Notes under the pieces: model-generated
What the model was told of the DNA's origin: nothing
What the model saw: the letters and a program-made list of their open reading frames with translations, nothing else
The model's database searches: none
In this document: piece after piece, positions 8,516 through 17,115 of the stretch
Position numbering within the stretch: the first letter of the stretch is position 1
Layout of the letters: each line of letters starts with the position of its first letter
Assembly (NCBI GenBank): GCA_036510065.1
Contig: DATCEO010000232.1
Span: 1-64,000, forward strand
Length of the DNA: 64,000 bases
Reading direction: 5' to 3'
From: DASUBV01 sp036510065
Lineage (GTDB): Bacteria; Actinomycetota; Actinomycetes; Streptosporangiales; Streptosporangiaceae
Program-made: the position numbers and the translations under genes

Positions 8516-9934
8516 TCAGGTAAGACTCGCCAGCCGCTCGCGGGCCGCCTGCAGCCGCAGCAGCGTCCGGTCCCGGCCGAGCACCTGCAGCGACTCGAAC
8601 AGCGGCAGCCCGACGGTACGGCCGGTCACTGCCACCCGGACCGGCGCCTGGGCCTTGCCGAGCGAAAGCCCGTAGCGAACGGCGATCTCCTCCAGCCGGG
8701 CCCGCAGCTCGTCGGCCTGCCAGGGTGCCACGTCGTAGGCCTCCTGAACGTCAGCGAGGATCTCCGCGGCCGGCTGCTTCATGGCCTTGGCCCACGAGGG
8801 CTCGTCGATGACGGGGTCGTCCAGGAACGCGAAGTCCACCATGGCGGTGATCTCGGCCAGCACGCTGACCCGGGTCTGCGCGAGCGGAGCCAGCTCAGCG
8901 AAGACGTCGGGGTCATACTGGTCGTCGCGCCACGACGCCGCAGGCGGCTCCAGCCACGGCTGGCAGGCCTGGATGAACTCGTCGACCGACAGCGCCCGGA
9001 TGTACTCTCCGTTGAACGCGCGGAGCTTCTTGACGTCGAAGAACGCCGGCGACTGGTTCACGTCCGCCAGCCGGAACTCCGCCTCCATGGTCTCCCAGGG
9101 GACGATCTCCCGGTCACCGTGCGGCGCCCAGCCGAGCAGCATCAGGTAGTTGCGCATGGCGCTGGCCAGGTAGCCCTCGTCCCGGAAGTCCTCCACCGCG
9201 ACCCGGTCGCGGCGCTTGGACAGCTTCTGCCGCTTCTCGTTGACGATGATCGGCAGGTGCGCCCAGGCCGGCGGGTCCTGGGCCAGGGCTGCCCAGAGCA
9301 GCTGCTGCTTGGGGGCGTTGGACAGGTGCTCCTCGGCACGGGCCACCAGGTTGATCCGTTGGGTCATGTCGTCGATGACGTTAGCCAGCAGGAACAGCAC
9401 GGAGCCGTCGCCACGGGCGATGACGAAGTCCTCCAGCGTGGCGTTCTCGAAGGAGGTCTTGCCGCGCACCAGGTCGTCTACCACCGTGGTGCCCTCATCC
9501 GGGGTGCGGAACCGCAGCGCCCGGCCCTCGGCCAGGCGCAGGCCACGATCGCGGCAGTGTCCGTCGTAGCCTCGGTGCGGGTCGCCCGTCCGCTCGACGA
9601 TCTGCTCCCGGGTGCAGTCGCAGTAATAAGCAAGGCCCTGCTCATGCAGCCGCTGGGCCGCGGCCTGATGCTGCGCCAGGTTCTCTGACTGCAGGAAAGG
9701 CCCCTCGTACTGGTCCGGGCCGATGCCCAGCCAGTCCAGCGCCGAGATGATGCCGTCGGTCCACTCGGGGCGGTTCCGGGACGCGTCAGTGTCTTCGATG
9801 CGCAGCACCAGGACGCCGCCCGACTGCCGGGCCACCACCCAGTTGAACAATGCCGACCGGGCCCCCCCGACATGCAGCATGCCGGTCGGCGAGGGCGCGA
9901 AGCGCACCCGCACGCCGTTTCCAGAGGTAGTCAC
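8516..9934 (-). CDS. gltX: Glutamate--tRNA ligase
   Basis: This 472-aa class I aminoacyl-tRNA synthetase charges tRNA-Glu, and possibly tRNA-Gln, in the cytoplasm. The HIGH-like signature is in FAPSPTGMLHVGGARSALFN near the N-terminus, and the KMSKS-like signature is KLSKRRDRVAVEDF. A Cys/His zinc-like segment lies between them (YYCDCTREQ...HCRDRG). The length is normal for bacterial GltX. It lies 72 nt downstream of the MFS gene on the same strand and ahead of the broken permease. No tRNA genes are adjacent. Confidence 0.97.
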   Translation of the reverse strand: MTTSGNGVRVRFAPSPTGMLHVGGARSALFNWVVARQSGGVLVLRIEDTDASRNRPEWTDGIISALDWLGIGPDQYEGPFLQSENLAQHQAAAQRLHEQGLAYYCDCTREQIVERTGDPHRGYDGHCRDRGLRLAEGRALRFRTPDEGTTVVDDLVRGKTSFENATLEDFVIARGDGSVLFLLANVIDDMTQRINLVARAEEHLSNAPKQQLLWAALAQDPPAWAHLPIIVNEKRQKLSKRRDRVAVEDFRDEGYLASAMRNYLMLLGWAPHGDREIVPWETMEAEFRLADVNQSPAFFDVKKLRAFNGEYIRALSVDEFIQACQPWLEPPAASWRDDQYDPDVFAELAPLAQTRVSVLAEITAMVDFAFLDDPVIDEPSWAKAMKQPAAEILADVQEAYDVAPWQADELRARLEEIAVRYGLSLGKAQAPVRVAVTGRTVGLPLFESLQVLGRDRTLLRLQAARERLASLT

Positions 9935-10006
9935 GGCTCGCGAGTCTATCGGAGCGGCGCTGCCGGGCGGGCCGACGCGAGCGGCTCCAGCCCGGGGAAG
10001 GGCTGC

Positions 10007-11341
10007 CTAGCGGGGCCCGCCCGCCCCAGGCCGGCCCGCGCCGAGCAGGACGGCCACCGGGGTGATCGCCAGCAGTGCCAGGGCCGGGCCGAGCCCGAGC
10101 TGCCCGGCCAGGAAGCCGACGGCCAGCGGGCCGAGTCCGCCGACCAGCCCCGCCGCGCTCAGCAGCGACACCGCGGTGCCGCTGCGACCGGGCAGGCTGC
10201 CGTAGAGCTCCGCCTGCAGCACCGGGTACCACGCCGCGGTGACCAGGCTCAGCCCGGCCAGAATCCCGACCTTGGCCCAGAAACCGGGCACGAGCAGGAA
10301 GGCGGGGTAGGCCGCGACGGCCGCCGCGGCGCTGGCTCGCAGCACGACGCGGCCGGGTACCCGTTCCAGGACGGGGATCAGCGCCGCGCTCCCGGCCAGG
10401 TCGGCGGCCAGCCGGACCCCGACCGCGAGCGCCGCCCGCTCGGGCGAGACCCCGTCGACGGCGACCAGGTACAGAGCCACGAATCCGGTGAAGGCGTCGA
10501 GCAGCAGGTCGGCCACCTCCAGCAGAACCAGCCACCGCAGCACCGGCCACCCCAGCCCAGCCCGCTCCCAGGCCTGGCGCAGCACGCGCCGGCGCAGGAC
10601 GGGAAGGTGGAGCACGGGACGGCGGAGGATCGATCGGCGGGGTGCGGGCCCGGCAGCGGGGGCGGTCGTCTCGGGGTGCGCCGGACTGGCGGGGTGATCC
10701 GTTATATGCGGGGGTTGACCGGCTATTTCTCGGGCTTGACCAGCTGGGTCGAGGGGGGCGCTGGCCAGGATCAGCCAGGCGGCGCCGGACGCCGCCGCGA
10801 GCACCAGGTAGGCCGTGCGCCAGCTGCCGCCCGCCGCGACCACGCCGGCCAGCAGCAGCGGCCCGGCGACCGCGCCAATCGCGCCGGCCACCGTCCAGCG
10901 GGCCATGAGCTGCGCCTGACGGCTCGGGGCCGAGTCCATCAGCGCGGCCTGCGTGAGGCTGACAAACGCGCCGGACGCCGGGAAGAAGATCACGAACGCG
11001 GCGAGCAGGCCGCCGAAAGTCCGGGCTGCCGCCGCGCCAAGCAGGGCGGCGATGAACACCAGCCCGCCGATCATCGCTACCTGGCGCCGCCGCGGCCCCG
11101 TGCCGACGACAACCCCCATGGGCAGCTCGATCAGGCTTCCGGCGATCAGCGGCACCGACACGAGCAGGCCGACCTGGCTGTAGCTCAGGCCCAGGCTGTC
11201 CCTGATTAGCGGCATGGCCGCATTCTTAGTGCCGTCGACGAGCTCGTCGGCGACCTCGACGGCCAGCGCCGCCAGTACTGCCGCGGCGACCGGAACTGGC
11301 CGGCGGCCAGACGGCCGGCGGCCAGAAATTTGTGCCCGCAC
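10007..11341 (-). CDS. Major facilitator superfamily transporter
   Basis: This 444-aa protein has about 12 hydrophobic segments split by a central hydrophilic loop (about residues 200-245) rich in Pro, His and Arg. The first half has DELVDGTKNAAMPLIRDSLG and GLLVSVPLIAGSLIELPMGVVVGTGPRRR, the usual TM2-TM3 MFS loop; the second half is a weaker repeat of it. There is no clear substrate signature. It diverges from the nickel/cobalt transporter across a 273-bp region, but the Nur-like box there sits beside the other gene. Confidence 0.85.
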   Translation of the reverse strand: MRAQISGRRPSGRRPVPVAAAVLAALAVEVADELVDGTKNAAMPLIRDSLGLSYSQVGLLVSVPLIAGSLIELPMGVVVGTGPRRRQVAMIGGLVFIAALLGAAAARTFGGLLAAFVIFFPASGAFVSLTQAALMDSAPSRQAQLMARWTVAGAIGAVAGPLLLAGVVAAGGSWRTAYLVLAAASGAAWLILASAPLDPAGQAREIAGQPPHITDHPASPAHPETTAPAAGPAPRRSILRRPVLHLPVLRRRVLRQAWERAGLGWPVLRWLVLLEVADLLLDAFTGFVALYLVAVDGVSPERAALAVGVRLAADLAGSAALIPVLERVPGRVVLRASAAAAVAAYPAFLLVPGFWAKVGILAGLSLVTAAWYPVLQAELYGSLPGRSGTAVSLLSAAGLVGGLGPLAVGFLAGQLGLGPALALLAITPVAVLLGAGRPGAGGPR

Positions 11342-11557
11342 GTGTCTTCCTTCCTCGTCTCACCCGGCTAGGTCAGGCGAGGAAGGGCGGCGCGCGGGCC
11401 GCTACGTCAGGTCACAGTCAAGGGAAACCCATAGCCGCGATGTTATCCGGCCGGTCCGACGGCGGCCAGCGGCACCGCCGAGCGGGCGCCGCCCAGGACA
11501 CGGCCGGGGGGTCAGGGACACCGCGGAGTAGCTGTCGCAGTTACGGGCGATACGCTA

Positions 11558-11574
11558 TTGCGAATGAGTCGCAA
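11558..11574 (+). promoter_or_regulatory. Nur-like operator upstream of nickel/cobalt transporter
   Basis: TTGCGA-ATGAG-TCGCAA is a perfect 6-bp inverted repeat with a 5-nt spacer. It matches the layout of the streptomycete Nur box (TTGCAA-N5-TTGCAA), which nickel-bound Nur uses to repress nickel uptake. It lies 41-57 bp upstream of the permease ATG and just after a possible -10 element (TACGCT at 11551), where a repressor would act. Confidence 0.7.
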
Positions 11575-11614
11575 CTCCATGGCGGCTGCGCCGATACGCT
11601 CTAGGAGGTCTGGG

Positions 11615-12727
11615 ATGGCTGCGGTGCCCGGCCGGCTCGCGAGAATCCGCGACGCCCTGACCCCGGCGGAGTGGGCCAGGTCCGGCGGCATGGTGGGGGC
11701 GGTTGTCGGCCTGAACGTGCTGGGCTGGGGCATGCTGGCCGCCGCCGTGGGCGGTCATTATCACCTGAGCGGCAAGGCAACATTCGGCTTCGGCACCGGC
11801 ATCCTCGCCTACACCCTGGGCATGCGGCACGCGTTCGACGCCGATCACATCGCGGCGATCGACAACACCACCCGCAAGCTGGTCGGGGAGGGCAAGCGGC
11901 CGCTGTCGGTGGGGTTCTTCTTCTCCCTCGGCCACTCGACCATCGTGTTCGTCCTGGCGCTGCTGCTGAACTTCGGGATCCGGTCCCTCAACGGCGCCGT
12001 CAAGAACACCCACTCCGCGCTGCATGTCTGGACAGGGCTGGTCGGCACGGTCGTGTCCGGCGGCTTCCTGTACCTCATCGCGGCGCTCAACCTGGTGATC
12101 CTGCTCGGCATCGTCGCGGTGTTCCGGGAGATGCGGGCCGGGCGCTTCAGCGACGACCAGCTCAACGAGCAGCTGGACAAGCGCGGGCTGATGAACCGGT
12201 TCCTCGGCCCGCTGGCCCGCCGGGCCGACGCGCCCTGGAAGATGTACCCCATCGGAGTGCTGTTCGGCCTGGGCTTCGATACGGCCACCGAGGTGGCGTT
12301 CCTCATCCTGGCCGGGACCGTCGTGGTCAGCGGGCTCCCGTTCTATGCGATGTTGTCGCTGCCGATCCTGTTCGCCGCGGGCATGTGCCTGTTCGACACC
12401 GCTGACGGCTGCTTCATGAACTTCGCCTACGACTGGGCCTTCGCCCGCCCGATCCGCAAGGTCTACTACAACCTCACCATCACCGGCCTGTCGGTGTTCG
12501 TGGCATTTTTCATCGGCTCGATCGAGATCCTCGGGCTCATCGGCCAGGAGTCGAAGCTGTCAGGCGGCTTCTGGTCGTTCCTGGGCCGCTTCAACATCAA
12601 CGCCGCCGGCTATGTCATCGTGGGCGTGTTCGTGGTCACCTGGGCAGCTGCCCTGGCCATCTGGCACTTCGGCAAGATCGAGCAGCGCTGGGACGGCGAG
12701 CCTGGCGGCGCCACCGCCGGCGACTAG
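11615..12727 (+). CDS. NiCoT-family nickel/cobalt permease
   Basis: This 370-aa, about 8-TM permease takes up Ni2+ and/or Co2+. The ATG at 11615 has AGGAGG at 11603-11608; upstream in-frame starts would overlap the operator. The diagnostic TM2 metal motif is present as GMRHAFDADHIAAIDNTTR, and the second family motif as LFGLGFDTATEVAFL. FFFSLGHSTIVF is also typical. Ni/Co preference cannot be read from the sequence, but the upstream Nur-like box argues for nickel. No urease, hydrogenase or cobalamin genes are in the window. Confidence 0.94.
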   Translation: MAAVPGRLARIRDALTPAEWARSGGMVGAVVGLNVLGWGMLAAAVGGHYHLSGKATFGFGTGILAYTLGMRHAFDADHIAAIDNTTRKLVGEGKRPLSVGFFFSLGHSTIVFVLALLLNFGIRSLNGAVKNTHSALHVWTGLVGTVVSGGFLYLIAALNLVILLGIVAVFREMRAGRFSDDQLNEQLDKRGLMNRFLGPLARRADAPWKMYPIGVLFGLGFDTATEVAFLILAGTVVVSGLPFYAMLSLPILFAAGMCLFDTADGCFMNFAYDWAFARPIRKVYYNLTITGLSVFVAFFIGSIEILGLIGQESKLSGGFWSFLGRFNINAAGYVIVGVFVVTWAAALAIWHFGKIEQRWDGEPGGATAGD

Positions 12728-12747
12728 GACGGCTGAGGAGCCGGGCT

Positions 12748-13487
12748 GTGTTCACACCGCAGGAACGGGACCGGCTGCTTGACGCGCTGGTCGCCGCAGC
12801 GAGGACAGACGACCGCATCTCGAGCGTCGCGCTGTTCGGGTCCGCCGCACTCGGCACGGCCGACCGCTGGTCGGATGTCGACCTGACCCTGGGCGTGGCG
12901 TCAGCGCTGATCTCGCCCAGGTGATGGCCGACTGGACGGGCCGCCTCTACGCCGAGCATGGCGCCGTCGAGCACCTGGACATCACGGGCGGCGCCACGGT
13001 CTACCGGGTGTTCCTGCTGGGCAGCACGCTGCAGGTGGACATCGCTTTCGCACGGGGAACGGCGTTCGGCGCTGCCGGGCCGGCCTTCCAGCTGCTGTTC
13101 GGGACGGCGTACCCGCAGCCGCCGTCGCGTCCGCCTGACGCCGCCGAGCTGGTCGGCCTGGGCTGGCTCTATGCCCTGCACGCCCGATCGAGCCTGGCCC
13201 GCGGCCGCGTCTGGCAGGCGGAGTACATGATCAGCGGAGTCCGGGACCACGTGCTGGCCCTGGCCTGCCTGCGCTGCGGCGTGCCCGCCGTCCAGGGGCG
13301 CGGACTGGACCTGCTGCCGCCGGAGGTGACGGGGCCGATCGCTGGTTCGCTGGTGCGATCGCTCGAGCCCGGCGAGCTGGCCCGGGGCTTCCGCGTCGTG
13401 GTCGGCGCGCTGCTGCATGAGGCGAGCCAGGTCGACGCCAGTCTGGGCCGGCGGCTCGCGGATCCGCTGCACGAGCTGGCGGGCTAG
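12748..13487 (+). pseudogene. Nucleotidyltransferase (MNT/Pol-beta fold), frameshifted
   Basis: A GTG start at 12748 opens a 58-codon frame with the minimal nucleotidyltransferase signature ALFGSAALGTADRWSDVDLTL: the GSxAxG helix followed by the catalytic Asp pair. This frame ends at TGA 12922-12924, but another frame continues from about 12903 (DLAQVMADWTGRLYAEHG) to 13487 with VFLLGSTLQVDIAF, presumably the third Asp, and a helical C-terminal region. One missing base near 12897-12905 explains both frames. The combined protein, about 245 aa, would resemble aminoglycoside-type or orphan nucleotidyltransferases. It may be inactive in this strain, or the break may be a sequencing error. Confidence 0.7.
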
Positions 13488-13679
13488 CGATCGGGCCGGC
13501 CCCGGTGATGGCGCGGCCGACCGGGGCGCCCTGGTGGTGGCGTGGGCCGGGTGGTGGCGCAGTCGGCCGGGCGGCCGGGGCCGGGGCGGCCGGGCGGCCC
13601 CGGGCGGCGCGGACGTTTCGGTCACGCGGGCGACTTTCTGCCAGCCCGGATCAGCGTTTTCGGTCACTACTAGATTATC

Positions 13680-13719
13680 GGTTCGGATTAGACTGATGAT
13701 AGCAAGCCTAACCCGAACC
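13680..13719. repeat. 12-bp inverted repeat in AT-rich pocket
   Basis: GGTTCGGATTAG (13680-13691) and CTAACCCGAACC (13708-13719) pair at 11 of 12 positions around a 16-nt loop, in the only AT-rich stretch of this intergenic region. It could be an operator or a hairpin. The nearest downstream gene, xylA, is 700 bp away. Confidence 0.45.
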
Positions 13720-14215
13720 ATTGACTGAATTCTCTTTCTGAGCGGCGCCAACTTCGAAACTGATGCGACTAGTGGGACTGCTGGGGCTCGGTAGCCGAGC
13801 GCGAGCGGCTCGATGGTCGACTGCGAGGCTCGATGGCGGGCGCGAGCGGCTGGATGGCCGGGTGCGGGCGGCCCGAGACGGCAAAGGAGCCGCCACGCAG
13901 CCAGCGGGGCTTGGGCGAGGCCGGCGCCGACACGTCTCGTCGCCGACGGAGCACGAATTTGCTCGAATCTGTCGTTACCAGACCGTGATTCCGCTAATGT
14001 CCGCTGCCAGAAGCGTTAGCTGCGGATCCAGCTCCGCCGCAGCGCATGCTGCCGAGTCTCCGGCCCGCACGCAGCCGGGGCCCGGCACTCCTGGGTGAAA
14101 CGGGCGAGCGCGCCAGCCGAGCGAGGCTGACGATGCGCTCGCTGACCAGGAGGTGCCGGCCTGTCCCCGATCCAGGTCGGCCGAGGTGGCCCGGCCCGTC
14201 CCCCATCCGGGCCGG

Positions 14216-14325
14216 GCCACCGACACCTCAAGCCCCGGCCACCGGCACCCCAAGCCCCGGCCACCGGCACCCCAGGCCGGGCCCACCGACACCTCAAGCT
14301 CGGGCCACCGGCACCCCAAGCCGGT
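14216..14325. repeat. 22-bp tandem repeat, five copies
   Basis: Units resembling GCCACCGGCACCCCAAGCCC start at about 14216, 14238, 14260, 14282 and 14304. Unit spacing is exactly 22 bp, with a few substitutions (GACACCT versus GGCACCC). Because 22 is not a multiple of 3, it is unlikely to encode protein repeats. It ends about 90 bp before the xylA start. Confidence 0.8.
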
Positions 14326-14412
14326 CCATTAGCCGCTCCGCCATACCCGCCAGGATGCGCCATCGGCGCGATTAGCATGTGAGCGTCGGCCAAAACGCCA
14401 ATGGAGGCCAAA

Positions 14413-15600
14413 ATGCCCGCGCAGCCCACCCCCGCCGACCGGTTCACCTTCGGCCTGTGGACCGTCGGCTGGAACGGCACCGACCCGTTCGGCGTCCCCA
14501 CCCGCGCTCCCCTCGACCCGGTCGAGGCCGTGCACGAGCTGGCGGCACTGGGCGCGCACGGCGTGACGTTCCACGACGACGATCTCATCCCCTTCGGCAG
14601 TGATGACGCCGCCCGGGCCCGGCAGATCGACCGGTTCACCGCCGCGCTCAAGGAGACCGGCATGGTCGTGCCGATGGTCACGACCAACCTGTTCACTCAG
14701 CCGGTGTTCAAGGATGGGGGCTTCACCAGCAACAACCGCTCCGTGCGCCGGTACGCTCTGCGCAAGGTGATGCGCAACCTCGACCTGGCCGCGCAGCTGG
14801 GGGCGGCGACCTACGTGATGTGGGGCGGCCGCGAGGGCAGCGAGTACGACAGCGCCAAGGATGTCCGGGCCGCACTGGACCGGTACCGGGAGGCGGTCGA
14901 CACCCTGGCCGCTTACGTGGTCGACCATGGGTACGCCCTGCGCTTCGCGCTGGAGCCCAAGCCGAACGAGCCGCGCGGGGACATCTTGCTGCCCACCGTG
15001 GGGCATGCCCTGGCGTTCATCTCGAGCCTGGAGCACCACGAGATGGTCGGCGTCAACCCGGAGGTCGGCCACGAGCAGATGGCCGGGCTCAACTTCGCCC
15101 ACGGCATCGCCCAGGCGATGTGGCACGGCAAGCTGTTCCACATCGACCTGAACGGCCAGCGCGGCATCAAGTTCGACCAGGACCTGGTCTTCGGCCATGG
15201 CGACCTGATGAACGCGTTCTCGCTGGTGGACCTCCTCGAGCACGGCGGGATCCAGGGCGCCCCGGCCTACGACGGGCCGCGGCACTTCGACTTCAAGCCG
15301 GCCCGCACCGAGGACAAGGCCGGCGTGTGGGCCGCCGCGGCCGCCAACATGCGGATGTACCTGCTGCTCAAGGAGCGGGCGGCGACCTTCCGGGCCGACC
15401 CCGAGGTCCAGGAGGCCCTGGCGGCCAGCCGGGTCGGCGAGCTGCGCGAGCCCACCCTGGCGCCAGGCGAAAGCTACAGCGATCTGCTCGCCGATCCCAG
15501 CGCGTACGAAGACTTCGACGCGGTAACGGTCGGCTCTCCCGGCTACGGGTTTGTCCGGCTGAACCAGCTCGCCATCGAGCACCTCATGGGCGCCCGGTGA
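14413..15600 (+). CDS. xylA: Xylose isomerase
   Basis: This 395-aa enzyme converts D-xylose to D-xylulose. ATG 14413 is chosen over ATG 14401 because GGAGG lies at 14403-14407. The protein starts with the typical actinobacterial TPADRFTFGLWTVGWNGTDPFG. It also has VTFHDDDLIPFG with the active-site His, FALEPKPNEPRGD with a metal-binding Glu, NPEVGHEQMAGLNF, and KLFHIDLNGQRGIKFDQD with the second set of metal-binding residues. The length is standard. The stop overlaps the xylB start. No xylose regulator is adjacent. Confidence 0.97.
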   Translation: MPAQPTPADRFTFGLWTVGWNGTDPFGVPTRAPLDPVEAVHELAALGAHGVTFHDDDLIPFGSDDAARARQIDRFTAALKETGMVVPMVTTNLFTQPVFKDGGFTSNNRSVRRYALRKVMRNLDLAAQLGAATYVMWGGREGSEYDSAKDVRAALDRYREAVDTLAAYVVDHGYALRFALEPKPNEPRGDILLPTVGHALAFISSLEHHEMVGVNPEVGHEQMAGLNFAHGIAQAMWHGKLFHIDLNGQRGIKFDQDLVFGHGDLMNAFSLVDLLEHGGIQGAPAYDGPRHFDFKPARTEDKAGVWAAAAANMRMYLLLKERAATFRADPEVQEALAASRVGELREPTLAPGESYSDLLADPSAYEDFDAVTVGSPGYGFVRLNQLAIEHLMGAR

Positions 15601-17090
15601 CCGAGCTGGTCGCGGGGATCGACTCCTCCACCCAGTCCTGCAAGGTCGTCATCCGTGACGCCACCACCGGCGAGCTGGTCCGCGAGGGCCGGGCGGCGCA
15701 CCCGGACGGCACCGAAGTCGACCCGGCCGCCTGGCGGGATGCGATGCGCTCGGCCCTGGCCCAGGCGGGCGGCCTCGGGGATGTCGCGGCTATCTCCGTG
15801 GCAGGCCAGCAGCACGGCATGGTGTGCCTGGACGAAGACGGCGAGGTGGTCCGTCCCGCCCTGCTGTGGAATGACACCCGCTCCGCGGGCGCCGCCGCCG
15901 ACCTGGTCGCCGAGCTCGGTGATGGTGACCCGCAGCGCGGCGCGCAGGCGTGGGCCGCCGCGGTCGGCAGCGTGCCGCTGGCCGCCTTCACCGTGACCAA
16001 GCTGCGCTGGCTGGCCGAGCACGAGCCGGACGCGATGGTCCGGACGGCGGCGGTGTGCCTGCCGCACGACTGGCTGACGTGGCAGCTCACCGGCCGGATG
16101 GGCGGCCTGGACGCGCTGCGTACCGATCGGAGCGACGCCAGCGGCACGGGTTACTGGTCCCCCGCCACCGAGTCTTACCGGCCGGACCTGCTGCACCGGG
16201 CGTGCGGACGCCTGCCCGAGCTGCCGCAGGTCCTCGGGCCCACGGCCATCGCGGGCGAGGTCTCTCCAGCGGCGGCCGGGGCAACGGCGGCGGGAGCCAC
16301 GGCGGCAACCGGCCGGCCAGCGGCGCTGCTCGGGCCGGGGGCGGGCGACAACGCAGCGGCCGCGCTCGGCGCCGGGATCGAGGCCGGCGACGTCGCGATC
16401 TCGATCGGCAGCTCAGGAACCGTGTTCGGCGTCGCTACGTCGGCTACCGCCGATCCGACCGGCATCATCGCCGGCTTCGCCGACGCCGCTGGTCACTTCC
16501 TGCCGCTGGTGTGCACGCTGAACGCCGCGCGCGTGATCGACTCGGTCGCCCGCATGCTCGGCGTGGACCTGCAGCGGCTGGCCAAGCTGGCCCTGTCCGC
16601 GGATCCGGGGGCGGACGGCCTGGCCCTGCTGCCCTACCTCGACGGCGAGCGCACCCCCAACCGGCCTGGTGACACCGGCGCGCTGCACGGCCTGACCAGG
16701 GCCAACACCACGCCGGAGAACCTGGCCCGGGCCGCGGTAGAGGGGATGCTGAACGGCCTGGCCGACGGGCTCGACGCGATCCGCGCCGCGGGCGTCCCCG
16801 TGCGGCGCGTCCTGCTCATCGGCGGCGGCGCCCGTTCCGAGGCGACGCGCCAGCTTGCGCCGGGCATCTTCGGCCTGCCGGTCGTGGTCCCGGCGCCCCG
16901 GGAGTACGTCGCCGACGGCGCGGCCCGGCAGGCGGCCTGGCTGCTGTCCGGCGAGGCTGCCCCGCCGGCCTGGGCCATGGGCGAGGCGCAGCGCTATGAG
17001 GGCGACCCGCAACCGGCGGTCCGGGCGCGCTACGCCGCCGCTCGCGACAGCGCGGGATCGCTCCCCGCGCTGGACCGCGACCCGCGCTGA
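15597..17090 (+). CDS. xylB: Xylulokinase
   Basis: This 497-aa FGGY-family kinase phosphorylates D-xylulose for entry to the pentose phosphate pathway. The GTG at 15597 overlaps the xylA stop (GTGA), so translation is coupled. The N-terminal ATPase domain begins LVAGIDSSTQSCKVVI. ISVAGQQHGMVCLDEDG carries substrate-contact residues, GPGAGDNAAAALGAG and ISIGSSGTVFGV form the phosphate-binding and adenosine regions, and LLPYLDGERTPNRP is the C-terminal FGGY signature. A short Ala/Gly insert (AAAGATAAGATAATG) interrupts the middle. It converges on the antiporter gene 25 nt away. Confidence 0.96.
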   Translation: MTELVAGIDSSTQSCKVVIRDATTGELVREGRAAHPDGTEVDPAAWRDAMRSALAQAGGLGDVAAISVAGQQHGMVCLDEDGEVVRPALLWNDTRSAGAAADLVAELGDGDPQRGAQAWAAAVGSVPLAAFTVTKLRWLAEHEPDAMVRTAAVCLPHDWLTWQLTGRMGGLDALRTDRSDASGTGYWSPATESYRPDLLHRACGRLPELPQVLGPTAIAGEVSPAAAGATAAGATAATGRPAALLGPGAGDNAAAALGAGIEAGDVAISIGSSGTVFGVATSATADPTGIIAGFADAAGHFLPLVCTLNAARVIDSVARMLGVDLQRLAKLALSADPGADGLALLPYLDGERTPNRPGDTGALHGLTRANTTPENLARAAVEGMLNGLADGLDAIRAAGVPVRRVLLIGGGARSEATRQLAPGIFGLPVVVPAPREYVADGAARQAAWLLSGEAAPPAWAMGEAQRYEGDPQPAVRARYAAARDSAGSLPALDRDPR

Positions 17091-17115
17091 GCCGCGGCCG
17101 ACGACCCGCAGGCGG

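Larger units (their letters stand above)
13488..14412. other. 925-bp intergenic region before xylA
   Basis: No credible gene is seen. The open frames here have unlikely composition and no ribosome site. The region holds an AT-rich pocket (13660-13745) with an inverted repeat and, next to xylA, a 22-bp tandem repeat. Both are listed separately. Confidence 0.6.

Noticed and set aside
11342..11557. Cobalamin riboswitch before the Ni/Co permease
   Set aside because: No B12-box or conserved core found; only the Nur-like repeat is supported.
12921..13487. Separate 188-aa gene starting at GTG 12921
   Set aside because: It is the C-terminal part of the frameshifted nucleotidyltransferase, not an independent gene.
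13763..14098. 111-aa ORF in the xylA upstream region
   Set aside because: Low-complexity Arg/Ala sequence with no ribosome site or known motif.
14216..14325. 22-bp repeats considered as a CRISPR array or coding repeat
   Set aside because: No spacers and no cas genes; the period is not a multiple of three and no gene covers them.
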